A DNA stretch of 6,924 bases from Oscillospiraceae bacterium. Lineage in GTDB: Bacteria; Bacillota; Clostridia; Oscillospirales; QAMX01. The stretch is from positions 1 to 6,924 of the forward strand of contig CACYBP010000392.1 of NCBI GenBank assembly GCA_902772625.1, in the 5' to 3' direction. This document shows, piece after piece, positions 1-4,936 of this stretch (positions are counted from its first letter, which is position 1; the number at the start of each line of letters is the position of its first letter). Under the pieces are notes generated by a model, which did no database searches, was not told where the DNA came from, and worked only from the letters and a program-made list of their open reading frames with translations. The position numbers were made by a program, and so were the translations under genes.

Positions 1-1
1 C

Positions 2-112
2 CGTTTTTCGTATGAAACGGCGCCGATCAACCAGGACCGACATTCCTACAAAGTCTTCAAAGAGGCGCAGACGTTATCTTGTGCGGATATTTCCCCGCCT
101 TCCGGAATATAG
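2..112 (+). CDS. Partial 3' end of an unidentified upstream gene
   Basis: Frame 2 is open from the window edge to a TAG at 110-112 and gives about 36 residues. It begins RFSYETAPINQDRHSYKVFK and ends in a short SPPSGI tail. The mix of aromatic, charged and polar residues looks like a genuine protein C-terminus. The competing frame that would extend the flippase gene upstream to an ATG at position 12 gives only an Arg/Ser/Lys-rich stretch. The stop lies 19 bp before the flippase ATG at 132, so the two genes would be closely spaced and probably cotranscribed. I do not recognise the family from this fragment. Confidence 0.5.
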   Translation, partial: RFSYETAPINQDRHSYKVFKEAQTLSCADISPPSGI

Positions 113-126
113 TCCGGGGAGGGGGG
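93..126 (+). other. Possible hairpin overlapping the flippase ribosome binding site
   Basis: The inverted repeat CCGGA (102-106) / TCCGG (113-117) has a 6-nt loop. It can be extended through wobble pairs and mismatches by the C-rich run at 93-99 pairing with the G-rich run at 118-126. The 3' arm includes the likely Shine-Dalgarno GGAGG at 118-122. It could modulate translation or simply be GC-rich fortuitous pairing. No T-run follows, so it is not a clear terminator of the upstream gene. Confidence 0.25.
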
Positions 127-131
127 ATCGG

Positions 132-1844
132 ATGAAGCGGCTATTTCCAATCAGCAGGCGTTCGGTATTCTATAACGCGTCGATCCTGGCGCTTTCGGGC
201 GTCGTGCTGCAGGGACTGGGCTTTCTTTACCGCATTCTGCAGTCCCGCCTCATCGGCGCGGAGGGGATGGGGATGTATTCCCTGATCCAACCGGTGTACG
301 GCGTCATCACGTCGGTGGCCCTCGCCGGGGTGTGCGCGGCGGTGAATCATCTCACGGCCGAGGCCGACGCCCGCGGCTCATCCGGAGCGCTTATAAGAAT
401 CTTTTCAGCCGGTGCGGCCTTTTTCGTCCTTCTCTTCACGCTGATGGCGTCGGCGCTGATCTTCGGGCATGAAAAGGCGGCGTCGCTTCTCCTCGGAAAA
501 CCGGAAACCGGACGCGCGATGCTTCTGTTCCTTCCCTGTATCTTCCTTACGGGATTTGAAAACCTATGCAAGAACGCCTGCTACGGGCTGAAGCACGTGG
601 GAGCGCCCGCGGTCTCTGAGATCACGGAGCAGATCGTCCGCATCGGCGCGGTGTGCGCCGTGATCCTTCTTCTGAAACCGGAGACGCCTCTTGCATCCGC
701 GGAGTGCGTGATTCTCGGCATGACGGCGAGCGAGGTGTTCAGCGCGCTTTTTATGACGGTCACCCTGACCCGGATCTATCGGGAACGGGGAGAAGGAGGG
801 CCGCCCTTTCCGCGCCCGATCGCGGGAGGGGTGATCCGCATTGCCCTTCCGGTGTCGCTTTCGGCGCTCGCGGGAAATCTGATCGCCTCGTCGGTGACCC
901 TGATCCTTCCGGGAAGACTGATGACGGCGGGACTTTCCGAGGAAGAGGCTCTGAGCGCCATCGGAAGGATCACGGGAATGGCTTTTCCTCTGATGCTTCT
1001 TCCCCTGACCTTCGTTTATCCGGTGGGGGCCGCGGTGGCGCCCCGGATCACCGGGAGCATGGCGGTGGAAAAGAGGGCGGACGCCGGAAGGAAAGCGGCG
1101 CGTGCGCTGGAGATCGCCGCCCTCGCGTCGATGCCGCTTTCGTTTCTCCTGATCCCGGCGGGACCTTTTCTGGTGAAGACGGTATTCGGCGCGGAGGTCG
1201 ACGGGAAAACCCTTTTTCTCATGGCGCTGGGATGTGTGGCCATGGCGTTTCAGACCGTCTCCTCGTCGATCCTCACGGGCTACGGAAAGCATCGCTTTGC
1301 GATGGCGAGCGGTCTTCTGGGCGGGATCCTGCACCTCGCTCTCGTGTGGTTCTTCGCCGGGGATCCCGCCGTAGGAGTCAGGGCAGAGGTGATCGGCGCC
1401 GCGGCGGGAAGCGCTCTTCCGGCGCTTATCAACCTCCTAAGGCTTGCGATCGGTCTGCGTCTGCGGCTTTCGGCCCGGAGGCTTCTTCTGGGGCCGCTCT
1501 TCCTGACCGTCCCCGCGGTTTTATGTGAAAAGGCAGCCATCCGCCTTTTGGGCGGAGAGCTGCCGGGTATCCTGCTCGGGATCCTGACGGGAGGGATCGT
1601 CGCGGCCGCGGCCGCCTATGCCTGGGGATACAGGCCGGGAAGGTATCTGCGCACCCTGATCCCGCGGGAAGGACTTCAGAAGGAGGATGGGGGCAGGGTC
1701 ACCTGCGCTCCGCCTGAAAGCGCGGAGGAGACGGCCGCGTCGGAGATCCGGAGAAGCTCGGGAAACAAGAGAGCCTCGGGAGGAAGCGCGGCGCGCGGCT
1801 CTTCGGTGAGGAGGGCATTCAGGAACTCCTCAAACGACGCCTGA
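132..1844 (+). CDS. spoVB: SpoVB-like polysaccharide/lipid flippase (MOP superfamily)
   Basis: This is a polytopic membrane protein of 570 residues from the chosen start, of the SpoVB/MurJ type in the MOP flippase superfamily. Family members move lipid-linked sugars or peptidoglycan precursors across the membrane; SpoVB acts in spore cortex formation. The N-terminus follows the family pattern: a short basic head, a first helix, then GFLYRILQSRLIGAEGMGMY at about residues 30-49. SEITEQIVRI near residues 161-170 resembles the LEQVVRI segment of SpoVB. Many hydrophobic segments follow to about residue 510. I chose ATG 132 because GGAGG lies 9 nt upstream and the helix begins properly; the in-frame ATG at 12 adds 40 non-family residues and overlaps another likely coding frame. 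The membrane core ends near residue 515, about the usual length for SpoVB. The last 55 residues are polar, Ser/Arg/Ala-rich and entirely antisense to the next gene, suggesting loss of the original stop. Clostridia carry several paralogues, so the exact role is inferred. Confidence 0.85.
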   Translation: MKRLFPISRRSVFYNASILALSGVVLQGLGFLYRILQSRLIGAEGMGMYSLIQPVYGVITSVALAGVCAAVNHLTAEADARGSSGALIRIFSAGAAFFVLLFTLMASALIFGHEKAASLLLGKPETGRAMLLFLPCIFLTGFENLCKNACYGLKHVGAPAVSEITEQIVRIGAVCAVILLLKPETPLASAECVILGMTASEVFSALFMTVTLTRIYRERGEGGPPFPRPIAGGVIRIALPVSLSALAGNLIASSVTLILPGRLMTAGLSEEEALSAIGRITGMAFPLMLLPLTFVYPVGAAVAPRITGSMAVEKRADAGRKAARALEIAALASMPLSFLLIPAGPFLVKTVFGAEVDGKTLFLMALGCVAMAFQTVSSSILTGYGKHRFAMASGLLGGILHLALVWFFAGDPAVGVRAEVIGAAAGSALPALINLLRLAIGLRLRLSARRLLLGPLFLTVPAVLCEKAAIRLLGGELPGILLGILTGGIVAAAAAYAWGYRPGRYLRTLIPREGLQKEDGGRVTCAPPESAEETAASEIRRSSGNKRASGGSAARGSSVRRAFRNSSNDA

Positions 1845-2683
1845 AGCTCGCTTCTTTGCAAAGAAGGGACCTCTTCGGCATACTCCGTAAGGGCGTCGCC
1901 GGAATCCCCGTTTGAGGAGAACTCCGGATCGACGACCGTCGATTCATCAACTCCGGCGATCAGAAGCCGGGACGGGGAGATCTTATCAGCCGATCCCGGC
2001 CGGAAGAGGACCGATGCGGCCGCGCCGGTATCGAAGACGAGCTGCAAAAGGGCCGCGTCGGGGGAAAGACGGCCTTCGGCGCGCGCTTCACCGCTCCGGA
2101 CGTAAAGAGCCGAGACAGCTCCGGGCCTTCCGCAGAGGAGCCGCATCCGGAAAAGCGCGGGGAGAAAGAGCTCCCGGAGGCTTTCGGGAAGACCTTCTTC
2201 CGGAAGGGAAGAAGGGATCGGGCTTTCTTCTGAAACCGTGAGGATCTCCCCGAAGGCCCTGGCGGACAGCAGTTCTCTTGCGGTCTGAAAGCTCGCGGAA
2301 CCGATCCCGGGCACAAACGGAAAGAAAAGCGAGCCGGAGGCTTTGGCGAGTTCCAAAAGCTCTTTTGCCTTTGCGGCGGGAAGATCCGGAGGGATCTTCG
2401 CGAAAAGGTGTTTTCCGTAAGAAAGCGCCAGCGCCGCGTTTTCAAAGAAACCGTCCCTGTTATCTTGCAGCGACGGACTGAACGCCGCGCCTTCCAGAAA
2501 CGGAAGGGCCAAAAGAGCCTCCTTCAGGGATGAAAAGCGCGTGACGCCGGGAAACGCCGCGGGGTCATCGTCCTTTCCCGCCGGAATCACCGCCGCGAAA
2601 GAAACGCCGGGAACGGCTCCCGGTTCGCCGAAAAGCGGCGCGTATTCCGCGGGGGAGCCGTAAAACGCGATCTGGCAAGGCAT
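1676..2683 (-). CDS. Degenerate Gfo/Idh/MocA-family oxidoreductase-like protein
   Basis: The 335-residue protein has the overall plan of Gfo/Idh/MocA dehydrogenases, which use NAD(P)(H) on sugars and related polyols. GKHLFAKIP at residues 90-98 corresponds to the usual GKHVxxEKP. It is followed by a helix, a strand, and ARAFGEILTV (141-150), matching the common G-x-(I/F)-GEI element. A C-terminal LLRISDAAVSSA segment (311-322) is typical of the family end. Two points are odd. The N-terminal IAFYGSPAEY lacks the GxGxxG dinucleotide motif, and the EKP motif is altered to AKIP, although a lysine remains (K96). It may therefore have reduced or no redox activity. I chose ATG 2683 over the more upstream in-frame ATG at 2758, because AAAGGA sits 8 nt before 2683 and the upstream extension contains the gene's own promoter. 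The substrate cannot be read from sequence. The last 169 bp are shared, antisense, with the flippase gene. Confidence 0.7.
   Translation of the reverse strand: MPCQIAFYGSPAEYAPLFGEPGAVPGVSFAAVIPAGKDDDPAAFPGVTRFSSLKEALLALPFLEGAAFSPSLQDNRDGFFENAALALSYGKHLFAKIPPDLPAAKAKELLELAKASGSLFFPFVPGIGSASFQTARELLSARAFGEILTVSEESPIPSSLPEEGLPESLRELFLPALFRMRLLCGRPGAVSALYVRSGEARAEGRLSPDAALLQLVFDTGAAASVLFRPGSADKISPSRLLIAGVDESTVVDPEFSSNGDSGDALTEYAEEVPSLQRSELQASFEEFLNALLTEEPRAALPPEALLFPELLRISDAAVSSALSGGAQVTLPPSSF
1851..1866. repeat. Perfect 16-bp palindrome just past the flippase stop
   Basis: CTTCTTTGCAAAGAAG is self-complementary over all 16 bases and begins 7 bp after the flippase stop codon, inside the oxidoreductase coding sequence. 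As RNA it could form a 6-bp stem with a TGCA loop, but no T-run follows on either strand. On the minus strand it encodes Ser-Leu-Gln-Arg-Ser in the oxidoreductase, so it may be incidental. Confidence 0.35.
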
Positions 2684-2729
2684 AGTTTCGTTCCTTTCCG
2701 CATAAGAATCGCTTAAGGTCCTTTGGTAG

Positions 2730-2758
2730 ATTATACGATAGAGACCGGCGAAATGCAA
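2730..2758 (-). promoter_or_regulatory. Sigma-A-type promoter for the oxidoreductase gene
   Basis: On the minus strand a perfect -10 TATAAT (2735 down to 2730) is preceded, after a 17-bp spacer, by TTGCAT (2758-2753) as a -35 that keeps the TTG core. Transcription would start near 2723, giving a leader of about 40 nt before ATG 2683. The Shine-Dalgarno AAAGGA (2697-2692) lies in that leader. Confidence 0.65.
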
Positions 2759-2781
2759 GCAAAATCAAAGGGGAGAAGAGA

Positions 2782-3198
2782 ATGCTCGAAACTTTCGGTA
2801 AGCCTTTCGGAACAGATGAAAAAGAGCTGGAGCTTCTGGAGGAGAAAAGAAGACGCCGCGGCTCCTACGATCACCGTGAAAGGGGAACGCTCCGGGAGCT
2901 TGCAAAGCTTCTGGGCGCCGCGATGCTCGTGATGCTGGCGGCTTTCCTGATCCGGACGGGAAGCATACCCGGCGAAAAGCTCGAAGAGCTTCTTCTGGCT
3001 GACCGGGGGATCCGCGAGGCCCAATACGCCGCGGCGCGTGTGGAAGAGAACCTTCGCGTGATCGGACAGGCCGTCTTCCCCGACGCGTTGCGGAAGGACG
3101 GCGGAGAGACCGGAGAAGGATCCCGCCGGAAGGTGCCAGTGGGGGCGAAGGGCAATACGCACGAGGGAGCGAAGGCAAGGCGTGACCTTCGGAATTGA
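2782..3198 (+). CDS. Small single-span membrane protein, SpoIVFA-like by position
   Basis: The 138-residue protein has a charged N-terminal cytoplasmic segment rich in Glu, Lys and Arg (residues 12-42, possibly helical). One strong membrane helix follows (about 40-57: LAKLLGAAMLVMLAAFLI). A helical, probably extracytoplasmic stretch at 65-98 precedes a polar, low-complexity tail. GGGGAG lies 6 nt before the ATG. I cannot assign it to a family by sequence. Its stop overlaps the start of the M50 protease gene by 17 bp, which implies coupled translation. In Bacillus the equivalent gene, spoIVFA, encodes a one-helix membrane protein that inhibits and anchors the SpoIVFB protease, but SpoIVFA also has a C-terminal M23-like domain that is absent here. 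A role as protease partner or regulator is therefore inference from context. I found no clear forward promoter in the 98-bp upstream gap. Confidence 0.7.
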   Translation: MLETFGKPFGTDEKELELLEEKRRRRGSYDHRERGTLRELAKLLGAAMLVMLAAFLIRTGSIPGEKLEELLLADRGIREAQYAAARVEENLRVIGQAVFPDALRKDGGETGEGSRRKVPVGAKGNTHEGAKARRDLRN

Positions 3199-3838
3199 CC
3201 CAGCCTTTTTTCTGACGCTTGCGCTGGTGATCGCTTCCGGGACGGGAGACAGGCTCCCGGGTCTCCTTTTTCCCATTCTCGTGCACGAGGCGGCGCACGC
3301 CGCGGCGGTGAAGCTTTTCGGCGGAAAGCTTTCCCGGATCGAGCTTCTGCCCTTCGGACTCCGCATGATCCCCGCGCCGGGCCTTTCTTACGGGCAGGAG
3401 ATCGCCGCGGTGGCGGCCGGTCCCGCGGCGCACCTCGTTTCCGCGGCGCTCTGCTCGCTTACTTCACCCGGGGCGGGGCTTGCGGGGATCCTGATCGCGC
3501 TTTATAACGCGCTTCCTCTGGCGGGGCTTGACGGCGGGAGGATTCTGCTCCTGACCTTTCGCTCCCGGGAAAAAGAAGAGAGCGGGAGAAGGCTGACCGC
3601 CTTCTTTTCGATCGTCTTCGCCATAGCGGCAGGAGCCGCTGCGCTGATCGCGGCGGGAAGGGGAGAACCCTTCATGGGCCTTCTTCTGGCAGGCGCAGCT
3701 CCTCTTTTTCGCCTTACGGACAAAGAAAAGCCGCTCTTCCGGAGAAGAACGGCCGGTCATAAAAAGGGATCGGGATCGCCGGGGGAATGCTCTGACGCGA
3801 GAAGGGCCTCCCGGCTGAGGGCGCGGGCGAAGGAATAG
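3182..3838 (+). CDS. M50 family site-2 protease (SpoIVFB-like)
   Basis: This 218-residue intramembrane zinc metalloprotease carries the two signature elements. HEAAH at residues 35-39 sits in a hydrophobic helix and provides two zinc-binding histidines and the catalytic glutamate. NALPLAGLDGGR at 109-120 carries the third ligand, Asp117. ELLPFGLRM (54-62) and the AGP element at 79-81 also match SpoIVFB-type proteases. In spore formers SpoIVFB cleaves pro-sigma-K within the membrane; whether that is the substrate here cannot be read from sequence. The start is GTG at 3182, the earliest one that leaves a complete first helix. GAGGGAG lies 12 nt upstream, which is long, so coupling to the preceding gene probably matters. 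No CBS domain is present, unlike some M50 relatives. The final 27 residues are basic, polar and antisense to the neighbouring gene, suggesting an extension past the ancestral stop. Confidence 0.85.
   Translation: MTFGIDPAFFLTLALVIASGTGDRLPGLLFPILVHEAAHAAAVKLFGGKLSRIELLPFGLRMIPAPGLSYGQEIAAVAAGPAAHLVSAALCSLTSPGAGLAGILIALYNALPLAGLDGGRILLLTFRSREKEESGRRLTAFFSIVFAIAAGAAALIAAGRGEPFMGLLLAGAAPLFRLTDKEKPLFRRRTAGHKKGSGSPGECSDARRASRLRARAKE
3722..3751 (-). terminator. Intrinsic terminator of the leftward operon, inside the M50 gene
   Basis: Reading the minus strand, CGTTCTTC (3751-3744) pairs over 8 bp with GAAGAGCG (3739-3732), including one G-T wobble. The loop is TCCG, which fits the stable UNCG tetraloop class closed by C-G. 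The T-rich tract GCTTTTCTTTG follows (3731-3721). The stem begins 5 nt after the TGA of the two-span membrane protein gene, the expected place. On the plus strand the same bases encode protease residues near the C-terminus, and no T-run follows in that direction. Confidence 0.75.
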
Positions 3839-4278
3839 GAACATTCGATCAGCACGGCGCGCTCTCTGCCGCTTTCGGGAACACGATAGAGGATCGCCGT
3901 CCCCGTGCTGTTTTTGCCCCGGAGGGTCGGACAGGCGTTTTTGGCGTGGCGCGCGGGGAAAGCTCCGACGGGATACATGGCGTAGATCGCGCGAAGCGGG
4001 ATCGAAAGAAGCGGCTTTTCACGCTTCCGGATCACGCGGAGGACCAGAAAGGACTCCTCCCGTATCTCATACCGGAAGGAAACGGCGGTGAACCGGAGCG
4101 CATAGCTTTCCAGCAGGAGGAAAAGCGCGAGACCTGCCGCGGCGAAGATCACGCGCGCCGCGACCGTTTCGGCCGGAAGAAGGGCGGTGACGGCGCCGGT
4201 CAGAAGCGAGAGAGCCGAAAGAAAGAAAACGTGCCCGGGCTTCGCGGGATTTCGCGCGTCGCAGGAAAGGCGCATCAT
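3757..4278 (-). CDS. Two-span membrane protein with a possible PH-like domain
   Basis: The 173-residue protein has two membrane helices near its N-terminus (about 16-34 and 38-58). A mainly beta-type soluble part follows from about residue 65 (FRYEIREESFLVLRVIRK, then LLSIPLRAIYAMY). The pattern of a short hydrophobic hairpin followed by strands, including an 'IPL..I' segment, recalls bacterial PH-domain membrane proteins of the YdbS/YcxB sort. This is a weak structural impression, not a firm assignment. The gene follows the phosphoesterase with a 4-bp ATGA overlap, so the two are translated together. GGGAGG lies 4 nt before ATG 4278 and 7 nt before a second in-frame ATG at 4275; the second may be the real start, making 172 residues. 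Transcription ends at the hairpin just beyond the stop. Confidence 0.75.
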   Translation of the reverse strand: MMRLSCDARNPAKPGHVFFLSALSLLTGAVTALLPAETVAARVIFAAAGLALFLLLESYALRFTAVSFRYEIREESFLVLRVIRKREKPLLSIPLRAIYAMYPVGAFPARHAKNACPTLRGKNSTGTAILYRVPESGRERAVLIECSYSFARALSREALLASEHSPGDPDPFL

Positions 4279-4733
4279 GCGTCCTCCCGGAGAGTGACGC
4301 GGAGCGCGGGATCGATCAGGATCTCCCCGTAGGTGAGCTTTCCGAAACCCGACGCCGTGCCGGGGTTGAGATAGGTGATCCCGTCCTCCTCTTCCAGATG
4401 GGCCACGTGGGTATGTCCGTAAAGCACGACCCGGGCCTCCCGGCGCTTCGCCTCGGCCTTCAGACGGCCAAGACCGCTCTTGACGCCGTACTGATGCCCG
4501 TGGCAGAGAAAGAACCGGAACCCGCCGATCACGGTCTCCATGACTTCACCCGGCACGAAATCGCAGTTTCCCGGCACCGAAAGGATCCTGAGAGAGGGGA
4601 AGACCGCCCGCACGTCTCTAAGATCGCTCTCTAAATCCCCGAGATGGATCAGGAGATCGGGCTTCTGATCGGCGAGGATCCGGATCATGCCGGAGGCGCG
4701 GCGGTGCGTATCGGAAAACACGAGGATATGCAT
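4275..4733 (-). CDS. yfcE: YfcE/MJ0936-type metallophosphoesterase
   Basis: This 152-residue cytoplasmic calcineurin-like phosphodiesterase has all the metal-binding blocks in order: SDTH (D8, H10), GDLESD (D33), GNCD (N56), CHGH (H78, H80) and GHTH (H107, H109). NPGT at 123-126 completes the family signature. YfcE-type enzymes hydrolyse phosphodiesters in vitro with divalent metal, but the physiological substrate is generally unknown. The length is normal for the family. ATG 4733 has AAAGGAG 10 nt upstream and an extended -10 promoter upstream of that. In many Clostridia this gene lies next to a nucleotide pyrophosphatase gene of the RdgB/Ham1 type; here it heads its own two-gene operon with a membrane protein instead. 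Confidence 0.93.
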   Translation of the reverse strand: MHILVFSDTHRRASGMIRILADQKPDLLIHLGDLESDLRDVRAVFPSLRILSVPGNCDFVPGEVMETVIGGFRFFLCHGHQYGVKSGLGRLKAEAKRREARVVLYGHTHVAHLEEEDGITYLNPGTASGFGKLTYGEILIDPALRVTLREDA

Positions 4734-4768
4734 ACGGAAAAGACTCCTTTCGATGCTTCTTTTCTTCT

Positions 4769-4797
4769 ATTGTACCATATCGAAAAACCGGAGGCAA
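4769..4797 (-). promoter_or_regulatory. Extended -10 promoter for the phosphoesterase operon
   Basis: On the minus strand the sequence TGGTACAAT contains a -10 TACAAT (4774-4769) with the TGn extension. A TTGCCT -35 (4797-4792) stands 17 bp upstream. Transcription would begin near 4762, leaving about 28 nt of leader that includes AAAGGAG. Confidence 0.6.
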
Positions 4798-4814
4798 GAC
4801 CGGGTTTGCGAAAA

Positions 4815-4831
4815 GTTACAAAATGGTAACA
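4815..4831 (-). promoter_or_regulatory. WalR (YycF) response-regulator box
   Basis: The minus strand reads TGTTAC-CATTT-TGTAAC, an exact match to the published WalR consensus TGTWAH-N5-TGTWAH. On the plus strand it also appears as GTTAC-N6-GTAAC. Its centre is about 52 bp before the predicted start site of the glucosaminidase gene, just upstream of the -35, which suits an activator. WalRK is known to control peptidoglycan hydrolases in Gram-positive bacteria. It also lies roughly 60 bp upstream of the start of the divergent phosphoesterase promoter. Confidence 0.65.
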
Positions 4832-4839
4832 ATATAGCA

Positions 4840-4868
4840 TTGACAAAAACGCTCTGTGCCTGTATAAT
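4840..4868 (+). promoter_or_regulatory. Strong sigma-A promoter for the glucosaminidase gene
   Basis: Perfect consensus hexamers are present: TTGACA at 4840-4845 and TATAAT at 4863-4868, with the optimal 17-bp spacer, in an AT-rich island within GC-rich DNA. Transcription would start near 4875 and leave a leader of about 62 nt. Confidence 0.9.
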
Positions 4869-4910
4869 AGAAATCGACCTGAAACGATGGGGTTTTCGCC
4901 CTCTTTCTTG

Positions 4911-4923
4911 CCGCCGCAGGCGG
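4911..4923 (+). other. Small leader hairpin before the glucosaminidase RBS
   Basis: CCGCC (4911-4915) and GGCGG (4919-4923) can form a 5-bp GC stem with a 3-nt loop. It ends 3 nt before the GGAG Shine-Dalgarno at 4927-4930. It may protect the 5' end or tune translation. The leader is too short for the usual cell-wall-associated c-di-AMP riboswitch, and I see no other riboswitch motif. Confidence 0.3.
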
Positions 4924-4936
4924 ACCGGAGTAAAAA

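Noticed and set aside
12..131. Upstream ATG at 12 as the flippase start
   Set aside because: It adds 40 Arg/Ser/Lys-rich residues unlike the family N-terminus and overlaps a more protein-like frame ending at 112. The ATG at 132 has a GGAGG at good spacing.
564..1334. A 256-codon minus-strand open frame inside the flippase gene
   Set aside because: The translation is dominated by Arg, His, Gly and Lys with no hydrophobic core, and the opposite strand encodes a clear membrane protein.
653..1528. A 291-codon plus-strand open frame in another frame of the flippase gene
   Set aside because: It is a low-complexity Arg/Gly/Asp/Ser-rich shadow frame caused by GC-rich codons.
1685..1809. AGGAGG-ATG near 1679-1687 as a small gene start
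   Set aside because: The resulting frame is a short Arg/Ala-rich stretch ending at 1809 with no features. It lies in the antisense overlap of two real genes.
2731..2739. Sigma-E-like -10 (TATACGAT) for the SpoIVFA-like gene
   Set aside because: No acceptable sigma-E -35 stands at the right distance, and the same bases are explained by the leftward TATAAT promoter.
2684..2758. Upstream ATG at 2758 as the oxidoreductase start
   Set aside because: It would lie within the predicted -35 region and has no ribosome binding site. The ATG at 2683 has AAAGGA at proper distance and begins the first strand of the fold.
4875..4936. Riboswitch in the glucosaminidase leader
   Set aside because: The leader is only about 62 nt, too short for the c-di-AMP class usually linked to wall hydrolases. 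I could not match it to any other known aptamer.
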